The position numbers and the translations under genes are program-made. A stretch of 64,000 nt of DNA from contig NZ_CP127407.1 of NCBI RefSeq assembly GCF_030291075.1, forward strand, positions 3,842,001-3,906,000, given 5' to 3'. The first letter of the stretch is position 1. Each line of letters begins with the position of its first letter. Positions 52,059 to 62,019 of the stretch are shown here, piece by piece. The notes beneath the pieces are model-generated. The model did not search any database. It worked only from the letters and a program-made list of their open reading frames with translations, and had not been told where the DNA came from. The stretch is from Stenotrophomonas sp. 57 (lineage in GTDB: Bacteria; Pseudomonadota; Gammaproteobacteria; Xanthomonadales; Xanthomonadaceae).

Positions 52059-53777
52059 TCACCCCTGGCCCACGGGCGCGACGCGCTGCAGGCGCAGGTT
52101 GCGCCATGTCGGCTGGGAGCCGCGAAAATCCACCGCTTCGCCATCGCTGGTGAACAACAAGCCGGGCTCCACCTCAGCAACCAGGCGGATGCCATCGATG
52201 TACAGCCAGCCGTGTCGTTGCTCCAGCACAACGAACATCGATGGTTTGCCCCATTGGTCAACGCGATAGCGTCCAAGCCAGGGTTGCCAATGGGGCGCCT
52301 GCGACCCGGTGGGCCCATCGATGGGATCGTTCTGGTCCAGGCCATCCTCGCCGTTGCTGCATTCCAGGTGCGCCGGCAGCATGTCCGTCGCCGCATGGTA
52401 ACGATACGTCGCAACCTCTCCATCGGTGTCCACAGTGAACAGTTGATCGCCGTCGATGGCCGCAAAGCGGGTACCCTCGGCGTGCGCCCCTCGATGCAGT
52501 TGCAGCTCGCCGTTTCCAGCAACCCCGATCTTCGCCTTGCCGCTGCGCCCGATCCAGCTTCCCGCCATCCGCTGCACCTGGTCCTGGTTCAACCTGATCG
52601 GCGCCAGGGAAGACAGGGGCACACGCGGCTGACGGGTCCCGAAACGCGCCGACAACAGCTGATCGAGCAGACGCTCGCCGATGCCGTACCCCGCAGACGT
52701 CGCGCGATTGAACATTGCGGAAAATCCAGCGTTTGCCTGCCTGCAGTAGGTGAATACGCACCCGAATCCGAAGCCCCCGCCGCGGTGGTGCAGCAGCCGC
52801 ACCGGTGTACTGCCGTAGAGGCGTTCGCTGCGCATGACACCGAGCCCGTAGTCACCGCCCAGGCCGAAACCATGCATCTCGTCCCAAAGGTGTGGCTCGA
52901 GCAGTTGCTGCGCACCGGATCGGCCGCCACCGAGCAGGAAGCCAAGATACTTCGCCATGTCGGCGGCACTGGTCCAGACGCCTCCCGACACCAACAGCGG
53001 CGTCACTGGCGGCACCTGCGCAAACCCTTCCAGGGTTCCCAGTGCTCGTCCCTTGCTTGCCAGGTAGACCGACGCATCGGCTGTACTGTCGTGCATTCCC
53101 AGCGGCTCGAAGATCCGGCGCTGCAGCCAGGCCGGATAGCTGATGCCCGCAACATGCTCAAGGACATGACCGGCAAGGTCGAAGCCCAGGTTGGAGTAGC
53201 GATAGCGCGCACCCACTGGAAAGCGCAGCCATGTCTGCGAGATGCTGCGGACGTGCGCATCAAAGCCCGGCGACGCCGGTTCGTAGTTGTTGCCCAGTGG
53301 CGCCTCGTGCGTGAATCCCGCGCGATTGGCAAGCAGCAGGCGCAGGCTGATGCGCTCCTGTGGAGCATGCTCGAAGCGGCTGCGCACCGTGAACGACGGC
53401 AGATAGCGGGTAATGGGCGCGTCCAGATCAAGGATGCCGTCCTGCACGGCCAACAGCACCGCCACCGCCGCGAAGTTCTTCGAGGTGGACTGGATGCTGA
53501 ACATCGTGCTGGCGTCTACGGGCACGCTGCCCTGGCCTGATACGTGACCGAAGCCTTCAGTCCAGCGCACCTGCCCGCCTTCGACCAGGCAGACGGCAGC
53601 GGCTCCGATGCCGCTGCCGGCCATGGCCGAGCGGATCACGCCGCGTTCCGCGTCGATCAGGTTCCCGGTGGTGACGGTTGGCTGCGCCACCGCAGCAACG
53701 CCGGTGGGCATGAGCGCGGCCGCCGGAACAGCCGCGGCATTGGCCAGGAAGGTGCGACGGCTGAGCGTACCAAGCAT
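52059..53777 (-). CDS. Tat-exported serine hydrolase of the beta-lactamase family
   Basis: A 572-residue penicillin-binding-protein-like enzyme. The N-terminal SRRTFL matches the twin-arginine signal. The catalytic tetrad begins with Ser97-x-x-Lys100 (STSK) and has the Tyr-Ser-Asn motif in RYRYSNLGF; HRGGGFGFG may be the third. The C-terminal 200 residues form an extra, mainly beta, domain. Such proteins are esterases, D-aminopeptidases or beta-lactam-interacting. The ATG at 53777 has GGAG seven bases upstream. The natural substrate is unknown. Confidence 0.85.
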   Translation of the reverse strand: MLGTLSRRTFLANAAAVPAAALMPTGVAAVAQPTVTTGNLIDAERGVIRSAMAGSGIGAAAVCLVEGGQVRWTEGFGHVSGQGSVPVDASTMFSIQSTSKNFAAVAVLLAVQDGILDLDAPITRYLPSFTVRSRFEHAPQERISLRLLLANRAGFTHEAPLGNNYEPASPGFDAHVRSISQTWLRFPVGARYRYSNLGFDLAGHVLEHVAGISYPAWLQRRIFEPLGMHDSTADASVYLASKGRALGTLEGFAQVPPVTPLLVSGGVWTSAADMAKYLGFLLGGGRSGAQQLLEPHLWDEMHGFGLGGDYGLGVMRSERLYGSTPVRLLHHRGGGFGFGCVFTYCRQANAGFSAMFNRATSAGYGIGERLLDQLLSARFGTRQPRVPLSSLAPIRLNQDQVQRMAGSWIGRSGKAKIGVAGNGELQLHRGAHAEGTRFAAIDGDQLFTVDTDGEVATYRYHAATDMLPAHLECSNGEDGLDQNDPIDGPTGSQAPHWQPWLGRYRVDQWGKPSMFVVLEQRHGWLYIDGIRLVAEVEPGLLFTSDGEAVDFRGSQPTWRNLRLQRVAPVGQG

Positions 53778-53895
53778 CAGATCACTCCACTTCAGGATGC
53801 CGCCATCTTCCCGCCAGCAGAAATGGCGCGGCATGTGTCATTCGGCACAGAGTGCGGTGATCGATGGAGCTGCGCCTTCGCTGGCTGAGCAGGCC

Positions 53896-54537
53896 TCAGC
53901 CCGGAGGGTCCGGCAAGCGGATTCCCTGCGCCGAAACAAAGGCGCGGGACTCGCTCCAATAGGCCTGTGGCGGTTCCCGCAGCTCTGGTCGTGACCAGTA
54001 ATCGTTGCCATGCAGTGTGCTCATCACATGGCACCAGCCGTCACGCGGATCGTGAACCTGAAGTCGTCCGCGATGATGGCGCGGATGATACGCGTAGTGG
54101 CCAAGCGCCTCCTGGCGTGCTTCATCCGGCGAGCGACCCGCCTGATGGACCAGCGTCCATGCACGCATGTGGCGTGCATGCGCGAGCGCGCCAAGGTACT
54201 CGTCCTCATCCAGCAGTGGCACCTGCTCACCGCGGGCCAGGGACAGTGCGTCCGATTCGGCTTCGTAGTCCAGCGACGGCTCCGCCAGTTCCGGGTGCTG
54301 CTGCCAATACCCTTCGCCTTTCACGTGCAGCATCGCCCAGTGCCAGGGCTCGTCGTGGAAGATCAGCGCGTGTTCGTACTCGCAGCCGGGGGTCTGGTCG
54401 GGATAGCGTTGGCGCGCGTGTTCCATTGCCAGTTCTTCGGCAACCTGCCCGTAGCGCATCAGGCACCAGGCAAACCGGTGCCGGCTGTCTTCGATCTCGG
54501 TGGTGAAGTCTTCTACCGGCGTATCGGTGTTGGGCAT
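53896..54537 (-). CDS. hypothetical protein with an internal tandem duplication
   Basis: A 213-residue, acidic, His/Trp-rich protein, likely cytoplasmic. Two copies of a unit are visible: FHDEPWHWAMLHVKGEGYWQ then HPELAEPSLDYEAES, and VHDPRDGWCHVMSTLHGNDY then WSRPELREPPQAYWSES. The shared skeleton is HD..W...(H)G..YW..PEL.EP...Y..ES. AGGGA precedes the ATG at 54537. No family recognised; such a repeat could bind a ligand or metal through its His and acidic residues. Confidence 0.65.
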   Translation of the reverse strand: MPNTDTPVEDFTTEIEDSRHRFAWCLMRYGQVAEELAMEHARQRYPDQTPGCEYEHALIFHDEPWHWAMLHVKGEGYWQQHPELAEPSLDYEAESDALSLARGEQVPLLDEDEYLGALAHARHMRAWTLVHQAGRSPDEARQEALGHYAYHPRHHRGRLQVHDPRDGWCHVMSTLHGNDYWSRPELREPPQAYWSESRAFVSAQGIRLPDPPG

Positions 54538-54725
54538 GGTCGATCCCTGCATGCGAGCCACCCGCCATCGGGCCCGCAGAGTGTGCCGGAATGCACCTGT
54601 GCGCAGGGCATCTTCGAAGTCAGCTGAATGACCAGACCACAACAATGTAAACAGAAAATGAATCCGGGCCACGGGGGACTGGGGGAGGGTGCACCCCTTG
54701 TCCGTTCTTTGCAGGCGATCCAGAT

Positions 54726-55547
54726 ATGCGCAATCCGAATTCAACGCAAGGAACTCCTCCCGGCATCATGGAAAACCGAAGTACATCGCAGAAGTTCGCC
54801 GCAGCGCTCATCGTTGCCGTGCTCGTCACGGGGGCAGCAACGGCATTTCTTCTCTTCCGCCCTGCGTCACAGTCCTCGCAGGCAGCACCGGGTGTTGAAC
54901 AGGCCGGCAGGCAACGCAGCGGCCCCGTCAGCTCGACCCCCCCAGTGGCATCAACCGCGTCACGGCCTGCAAGCAGCACGAACATGCTGTTTCCTGGTGT
55001 TCCGCAGAATCGCGACGCCATGGAACCGAAGGAAGATGATCCATTTGATGGGCGTAGCCGCGAAGAGCAGCGCTGGCTGGACGAACACGGCTATCCGAAT
55101 ACCGCGCAATGGGCTTCCTACTCCAGCGCGCCCGATGCGTTGCTGGAACAGGCCGCCAATAACGGCGACAAGCTTGCCCGCACGATGCTGGACTCGCGAC
55201 GGCTCCCCGATCGAGCGGCCCTGGACCAGATGATGTCGTCCGCAGTGGACGGCAACTACTTTGCGCTGCAGTTGCTTGCGACTCATTTTGCATCCACCGG
55301 CCGAGCGGGAAACATCAACGCATACGCGATTTCGCGCGTCCTGGAGATGCGCGCAGACCCTTCCGCTGCGCTTGGCAGGGAAATCATGTTCTCTGCGCCA
55401 CTCACTATCGAGGAGCGGATGCAGGGGGAGGCCGAAGCGCTTCGTCTGAACGCTACTTTCAATCAGCTCTACCAGGGAAGAACCGGCAACGCGTTCGTTC
55501 CCGACTACCGCCCGTTCCCCGTTGACAACTCGCAAGGATGGCAATGA
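54726..55547 (+). CDS. membrane-anchored hypothetical protein, first of a pair
   Basis: A 273-residue protein with one membrane segment (about 23-43, FAAALIVAVLVTGAATAFLLF) and a long extracytoplasmic part. This opens with a Ser/Thr/Pro linker and has helix pairs resembling short Sel1/TPR units (APDALLEQAANNGDKLARTML and VDGNYFALQLLATHFASTG). AGGCGA lies eight bases before the ATG at 54726; an ATG at 54768 is possible. The stop overlaps the next start (ATGA). Codon use is a little less GC-rich than in neighbours. Function unknown. Confidence 0.65.
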   Translation: MRNPNSTQGTPPGIMENRSTSQKFAAALIVAVLVTGAATAFLLFRPASQSSQAAPGVEQAGRQRSGPVSSTPPVASTASRPASSTNMLFPGVPQNRDAMEPKEDDPFDGRSREEQRWLDEHGYPNTAQWASYSSAPDALLEQAANNGDKLARTMLDSRRLPDRAALDQMMSSAVDGNYFALQLLATHFASTGRAGNINAYAISRVLEMRADPSAALGREIMFSAPLTIEERMQGEAEALRLNATFNQLYQGRTGNAFVPDYRPFPVDNSQGWQ

Positions 55548-56059
55548 AACCTGTAAGTAAATTCGCCCTGGCCGCCGCAGCTTTCACCGTTACCGGTGTT
55601 GCTCTGGCCTGCACCGTTCTTCCAATGCTCCCGTTCTCGATATCGGTCGACCTGAAGGATATCGCGGCGGCCAAGCAAGCCGGGGCCTCGTCCGCAGAGG
55701 CACCCAACCGGGCATTCCTGAAGAAGCTGGATGAGACCGCTGAAAGGACCTTCGGTGCGGATGCCTGGCGCAATACGTCCTTCGTCGGCAACGTCATGTA
55801 CAAGACAAAAATCATGATGATGACCGGCTCAAGCATGATCACCGTCAGCAAGCCGTGCGGGAAGTCGGCAGAAGAGTCTGGCGGCACTGAAGACAGCTTC
55901 GCCTCGACTCCCCCGTCAGGCGGCGGCGGCGGCGGTGGCAGCACTGGCGGTGGTGGCGGGATCGGCGGCTGGTTCCCCGGTGGTGGCGGATGCTTCGGCA
56001 ACTGTCAGCCGCCTCCGCCCGGTCGCGTGGGCCCGATCGAGAATCTTCCGCGATCCTGA
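55544..56059 (+). CDS. exported glycine-rich hypothetical protein, second of a pair
   Basis: A 171-residue protein with an N-terminal signal (FALAAAAFTVTGVALAC), a folded part around LDETAERTFGADAWRNTSFVG, and a C-terminal Gly-rich stretch (GGGGGGGSTGGGGGIGGWFPG) ending with a CFGNC and polyproline tail. The ATG at 55544 overlaps the previous stop by four bases and has AGGA upstream, showing coupled translation. Glycine-rich tails of this kind occur in surface or matrix proteins; no homologue is known to me. Confidence 0.65.
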   Translation: MKPVSKFALAAAAFTVTGVALACTVLPMLPFSISVDLKDIAAAKQAGASSAEAPNRAFLKKLDETAERTFGADAWRNTSFVGNVMYKTKIMMMTGSSMITVSKPCGKSAEESGGTEDSFASTPPSGGGGGGGSTGGGGGIGGWFPGGGGCFGNCQPPPPGRVGPIENLPRS

Positions 56060-56172
56060 GGGCACTGCAACGAAAGGGCATCGCCGTAGGGTGCTGCCCT
56101 TTGCTGCCGCTGATGCAACAACCGGGAGCCATCAGGGCTTGGGCCATACGTGTTGTTCATGCTGCAGCATCG

Positions 56173-56198
56173 GACGTCCTTGGACTTTGAAGGACGTC
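56173..56198 (-). terminator. hairpin beyond the tRNA 3' end
   Basis: Stem GACGTCCTT/AAGGACGTC (56173-56181 with 56190-56198) with loop GGACTTTG. It lies just past the tRNA 3' end on its strand, without a clear T run. Confidence 0.4.
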
Positions 56199-56202
56199 AA
56201 TA

Positions 56203-56278
<76 letters not shown>

Positions 56279-56291
56279 TGCGCCGCGCCAC

Positions 56292-56320
56292 AGTGTAGTG
56301 GAGCGCGCCCCTGCCCGGCT
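56292..56320 (-). promoter_or_regulatory. possible tRNA promoter
   Basis: A -10-like TACACT (minus strand, 56292-56297) lies about 14 bases upstream of the tRNA 5' end, giving a short precursor leader. The -35 match is weak. Confidence 0.35.
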
Positions 56321-56322
56321 AC

Positions 56323-56406
56323 TCAGGCATCAACGGCCAGTGCCTTGGCCACCTGCTCCAGCCGCACCTCCGCTATCTCAAGTGTGTCGTGCTCCACATC
56401 GTTCAT
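56323..56406 (-). CDS. possible 27-codon small protein
   Basis: The frame starts at an ATG (56406) with GGAG seven bases before it and encodes MNDVEHDTLEIAEVRLEQVA and seven more residues, an acidic amphipathic helix. It could be a real small protein or a remnant. The rest of 56407-56803 holds nested direct repeats but no gene I can support. Confidence 0.35.
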   Translation of the reverse strand: MNDVEHDTLEIAEVRLEQVAKALAVDA

Positions 56407-56594
56407 GGTGTAACTCCAGATGCACAAGGGGCGGTACAGCAGGCCGCCCGCGATGTGCGTTGCACTGCGCGTCTGCATCGGTGCCGGTGATGTCCGGCCC
56501 GCCTACGGGATGGTTGAGCATCTGTCCGTCCAGACTGCGTCCGCCATTGAGAGAGTTCAAATGGCAGATGCGACACAGGGCAGTTCGCCGGGCG

Positions 56595-56800
56595 TGGCCC
56601 GGCGCGACCGGGCGGGCGTTATGGGACGAATAGTGTTACGTAATTTCCAGCAGTCACCGCCTTCCCAACGCCGGCAGCATTTCACAAACCTTTGCTTGGA
56701 AATGGATTTCTCCCAACTCCGAGCGTTCCGCCGCCGGAATAGTGTTACGTAACCAATACGAATCCCGTGACGAATCCTCTGGGCATGGCCCGGCGCGACC
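56595..56800. repeat. nested direct repeats beyond rpoD
   Basis: A 15-base direct repeat TGGCCCGGCGCGACC (56595-56609 and 56786-56800) encloses a 16-base direct repeat GAATAGTGTTACGTAA (56628-56643 and 56737-56752). The latter contains GTTACGTAA, nearly palindromic. The cause is unknown. Confidence 0.7.
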
Positions 56801-56803
56801 AAA

Positions 56804-56831
56804 GAAAAACCCCGCCGAAGCGGGGTTTTCC
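56804..56831 (-). terminator. rho-independent terminator of rpoD
   Basis: Ten-base stem AAAACCCCGC/GCGGGGTTTT with loop CGAA; on the minus strand T-rich. It lies 25 bases past the rpoD stop and can also work on the plus strand. Confidence 0.88.
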
Positions 56832-56856
56832 TCAACACATCAGCGGTCGCCGGATA

Positions 56857-58710
<1,854 letters not shown>

Positions 58711-58800
58711 GTAGTGCTCGCGCCACCGGCTAGGGAGAAATAGGGAACGTAGCATTATACCAGCCCGGGGCCCCGCCTGCCGGGCGGTGGTCCCGCAGGC

Positions 58801-59241
58801 TCAGGGCCGGAGAAGGAAGGTCACGGGACCGTCATTGACCAGGCTGACGACCATATGGGCACCAAATCGGCCCGTTTCCACCCCGGGTGCGTGATTTTCA
58901 CGACAGATCTCGACAAAACGATTGAACCCGCGTTCAGCCTCGTCGGGCGGCGCGGCCGTTGTGAAGCTCGGCCGCATGCCCGAACGGGTGTCGGCGGCCA
59001 GGGTGAACTGGCTGACCAGCAGCAGGCCGCCGCCGGTATCGCGCAGCGAGCGGTTCATCTTCCCGGCCTCGTCAGCGAATACCCGGTAGCCCAGCAGGCG
59101 CTCGGCCATCCGCCGCAGCTGGGCCTCGGTATCGCCCGGCTCCATGCCGACCAGGGCCAGCAGGCCGGGCCCGATCTGCCCCACGGCCTCATCGTCGACA
59201 TGGACGGCGGCCTGGCTGACACGCTGGATCAGGACGAGCAT
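58801..59241 (-). CDS. dtd: D-aminoacyl-tRNA deacylase
   Basis: A 146-residue proofreading enzyme that hydrolyses D-amino acids (and glycine on tRNA-Ala) from tRNA. Family motifs SQFTLAAD and NDGPVTF (with the cis Gly-Pro that rejects L-amino acids) are present. Its normal length and the ATG at 59241 start with [11 protein letters not shown]. It lies upstream of rpoD on the same strand and diverges from the acyltransferase gene. Confidence 0.95.
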   Translation of the reverse strand: MLVLIQRVSQAAVHVDDEAVGQIGPGLLALVGMEPGDTEAQLRRMAERLLGYRVFADEAGKMNRSLRDTGGGLLLVSQFTLAADTRSGMRPSFTTAAPPDEAERGFNRFVEICRENHAPGVETGRFGAHMVVSLVNDGPVTFLLRP

Positions 59242-59302
59242 CGTAGGCTTCCAATGAACAGGGCCGGTCACGATAGCAGCGCCCTTGGCTAAACTGGCGC
59301 CG

Positions 59303-60223
59303 ATGAATCCGCAACGCAAAGCCCGGCTGGTCTACCGCGCCACCACCCTGTTCGCCCGCCTGCCCTGGCCGCTCCTGCGGGCGTTCGCGCGCGCCCTGGC
59401 GTGGGCGTGGATCGCCCTCAATGCCCGCGAGAGCCGTGTCACCCGGCGCAATTTGGAGCTGGCCTACCCCGAGCTGGACGGCGCTGCCCGCGACCGCCTG
59501 CACCGGGAGCTGCTGCGCTCCACCGCCCTGCAGGCCATCGAAACCCTGCGGCTGTGGAGCCAGGCGCCGGCCGACAACCTGCGCCTGCACCTGAAGCAGC
59601 GCCATGGCGAGGCCCTGTATGACGCGGCCCTGGCCAGCGGCAAGGGCGTGATCGTGGCCGCGCCCCACTTCGGCAACTGGGAGTTGCTGAACCAGTGGCT
59701 GGCCTCGCGCGGGCAGATCGCCATCGTCTACAAGCCGCCGGAGGACGAGGCCAGCGATGCCTTCCTGCAGCTGGTGCGCGGCGGGCAGAACGTGCAGCAG
59801 GTGCGCGCCGAAGGCCCGGCCGTGCGCCAGCTGTTCAAGGTGCTCAAGGACGGCGGTGCCACCGGCATCCTGCCCGACCAGCAGCCCAAGGCCGGTGATG
59901 GCGTATTCGTGCCGTTCTTCGGCGTGCAGGCGCTGACCATGACCCTGGTCAACCGCCTGGCCGAGCGCACCGGTGCCACCGTGCTCTATGGCTGGTGCGA
60001 GCGCATCGGGCCGGACATGGAGTTCGCCCTGCACATCGAGCCGACCGACCCGGCCGTGGCCGATCCGGACCCGCTGGTGGCGGCCACCGCCCTCAACGCC
60101 GGCATCGAACGCATCGCCCGCCGCGACCCGGCGCAGTACCAGTGGACCTACAAGCGCTATACGCTGCGGCCACCGGGCAGCGACGAGGAAGACCCCTACG
60201 CGACCGAAGAGCATCCTCACTGA
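59303..60223 (+). CDS. lipid A late acyltransferase, LpxL/HtrB type
   Basis: A 306-residue inner-membrane enzyme that adds a secondary acyl chain to lipid A. Catalytic H-x4-E is His122...Glu127 in APHFGNWE; the N-terminal hydrophobic segment ([17 protein letters not shown]) anchors it. The YQWTYKRY near the C-terminus is the family's signature. The ATG at 59303 is preferred to a TTG at 59285. The chain length and position cannot be read, so LpxL versus LpxM is open. Confidence 0.88.
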   Translation: MNPQRKARLVYRATTLFARLPWPLLRAFARALAWAWIALNARESRVTRRNLELAYPELDGAARDRLHRELLRSTALQAIETLRLWSQAPADNLRLHLKQRHGEALYDAALASGKGVIVAAPHFGNWELLNQWLASRGQIAIVYKPPEDEASDAFLQLVRGGQNVQQVRAEGPAVRQLFKVLKDGGATGILPDQQPKAGDGVFVPFFGVQALTMTLVNRLAERTGATVLYGWCERIGPDMEFALHIEPTDPAVADPDPLVAATALNAGIERIARRDPAQYQWTYKRYTLRPPGSDEEDPYATEEHPH

Positions 60224-60309
60224 CGGCCGCCCGCCCAAAGCCGCCCGGTCCCTGCGACCCGCGGTCGCACCACGTTGAATACGACGCCGTCGCCCCCATA
60301 GAGACTGCG

Positions 60310-61443
60310 ATGTCCGCCTCCCCCGGTCCTGCCATGTCTGCTTCTTCCCTGTTCGGCGATCCGGCCGCGATCCGCTGTGAGCGCGCGGTTGCCGAACTGC
60401 GCGCCGGTCGCCCGGTGCTGCTCCACGATGGCCAGGGCCAGCGCCTGGCGGTGATCGCGCTGGACAGCGCCACGGCCAGCAGCTTCGCCGCCTTCGCCAC
60501 TGCCGCCCGCGAGCGCCACTACCTGTTCCTGACCGCCACCCGTGCCCGCGTGCTCGGGGTGGAGGCTCCCGAGGGCGCGCGCCTGCCGCTGGCCGGCGTC
60601 GCCTTCGATGCCCTGCCCTCGCTGGGCTACCTGCGCGAACCGGGCCCGATGCCGGAGGGCTGGAGCGCCGGTGACGCCTTCGATGCCGGCGCGGTGGAGC
60701 TGGCCCGCCTGGGCCTGCTGCTGCCGGCCATGGTTGCGGTGCGCCTGGATGCCGATGACCGCACCTTCGACGACGCTGCCGACGTGGCGCTGTGCGACCT
60801 GGCCGAAGGCGCAGCACATGCGGCCCACGACTACGAACTGGTGGCGCGTTCGCCGGTGCCCTTGCGCGACGTCGGCATGACCACCTTCGCGGTGTTCCGC
60901 GGCGGCGTGGCGCAGCGCGACCAGGTGGCGATCATCGTCGGCGAGCCGGACCTGTCGGCGGTGGTGCCGGTACGCGTGCACTCCTCGTGCCTGACCGGCG
61001 ACCTGTTCGGCTCACTCAAGTGCGACTGCGGCGACCAGCTGCGACGCGGCCTGCGCAAGCTGAAGGAACTGGGCGGCGGCGTGCTGCTGTACCTGGACCA
61101 GGAAGGCCGTGGCACCGGCATCGCCGCCAAGATGCGCGCCTACGGCTACCAGCACGACGGCCTGGACACCATCGACGCCGACGCCCAGCTGGGCTTCGGT
61201 GCCGACGAGCGCCGCTACGGCAGCGCGGTGGCGATGCTGCACGGCCTGGGCATTTCGCGCGTGGCCCTGCTCAGCAACAACCCGACCAAAGCGCAGCGCC
61301 TGCGCAATGCCGGCATCGAGGTGCTGGACTGCATTCCGGTCACCGGCGAGATCACCGCCGAGAATGAGCACTACCTGCGCACCAAGGCCGACCGTGCCGG
61401 CCATATGCTGGATGTCGATGCGCTGATCCAGGCTGCCCAGTAA
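60310..61443 (+). CDS. ribA: GTP cyclohydrolase II with a decayed RibB-like N-terminal domain
   Basis: A 377-residue protein. The C-terminal half is RibA, the first step of riboflavin synthesis: Zn ligands Cys227, Cys238 and Cys240 (SCLTGDLFGSLKCDCG), YLDQEGRGTG and the GFGADERRYG region are intact. The N-terminal part (AVAELRAGRPVLL, YLFLTATRARVLG) resembles DHBP synthase (RibB) but lacks its acidic metal-binding motif (DDEDREN...; here HDGQGQR), so it should not make DHBP. The start at 60310 gives a family-like length. Confidence 0.9.
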   Translation: MSASPGPAMSASSLFGDPAAIRCERAVAELRAGRPVLLHDGQGQRLAVIALDSATASSFAAFATAARERHYLFLTATRARVLGVEAPEGARLPLAGVAFDALPSLGYLREPGPMPEGWSAGDAFDAGAVELARLGLLLPAMVAVRLDADDRTFDDAADVALCDLAEGAAHAAHDYELVARSPVPLRDVGMTTFAVFRGGVAQRDQVAIIVGEPDLSAVVPVRVHSSCLTGDLFGSLKCDCGDQLRRGLRKLKELGGGVLLYLDQEGRGTGIAAKMRAYGYQHDGLDTIDADAQLGFGADERRYGSAVAMLHGLGISRVALLSNNPTKAQRLRNAGIEVLDCIPVTGEITAENEHYLRTKADRAGHMLDVDALIQAAQ

Positions 61444-61518
61444 CGCAGCCGACCTGCTACCGTCTGCGCGGTGTGGCCACGGCCGCCCCAGCCCGCCCTG
61501 CCGCCTGACGGAGCCCGC

Positions 61519-62019
61519 GTGACCGACGCATCGATTCCTGCACCGCCCCCCTCTGACTGGCAGACACTGCCGCAACGCGCCGCCCGCCTGGCCGCGCTGG
61601 AAGGCGCCCTTGGCGGCCTGTTCGTCCCGGGCCTGCCACTGGCGGCGGCGGCATGGTTCTTCGATCTGCCCGGCAGCCTGTGGACCGCTGCGGCCGGGCT
61701 GGTGCTGGGCGTCGCCTTCGGTGCATGGCTGGGCCATCGGCGTTTGACCCGCACCCGTTGGCGGCTGGACGCACAGGGCCTGGGCCTGCGCCGCGACCTG
61801 ATGTGGCAGCTGGAAACGCGCATTCCCATTTCGCGCGTGCAGCACCTGGATCTGCGCCGGGGGCCGCTGGAGCGCCGCGCCGGTCTGGCCACGCTGATCG
61901 TGCACACCGCCGGCACCCGCATGAGCGCGGTCACCGTCAGTGGCCTGGACGAAGCCGACGCCGAGCGTCTGCGCGACACCCTCTCGCACCAGTTGGACCA
62001 GGACGCCGACGCCCTGTGA
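61519..62019 (+). CDS. PH-domain membrane protein, YdbS-like
   Basis: A 166-residue protein with two membrane segments (about 36-80) and a bacterial PH (bPH2/DUF304) domain: RRDLMWQLETRIPISRVQHL and GLATLIVHTAG. GTG at 61519 has GGAG five bases upstream. Its stop overlaps the next start (GTGA). YdbS/YdbT pairs lower sensitivity to antimicrobial stress in Bacillus; here the role is unknown. Confidence 0.85.
   Translation: MTDASIPAPPPSDWQTLPQRAARLAALEGALGGLFVPGLPLAAAAWFFDLPGSLWTAAAGLVLGVAFGAWLGHRRLTRTRWRLDAQGLGLRRDLMWQLETRIPISRVQHLDLRRGPLERRAGLATLIVHTAGTRMSAVTVSGLDEADAERLRDTLSHQLDQDADAL

Noticed and set aside
56420..56752. 110-codon plus-strand frame beyond the tRNA
   Set aside because: It crosses the nested direct repeats, lacks a ribosome site and has no recognisable protein features.
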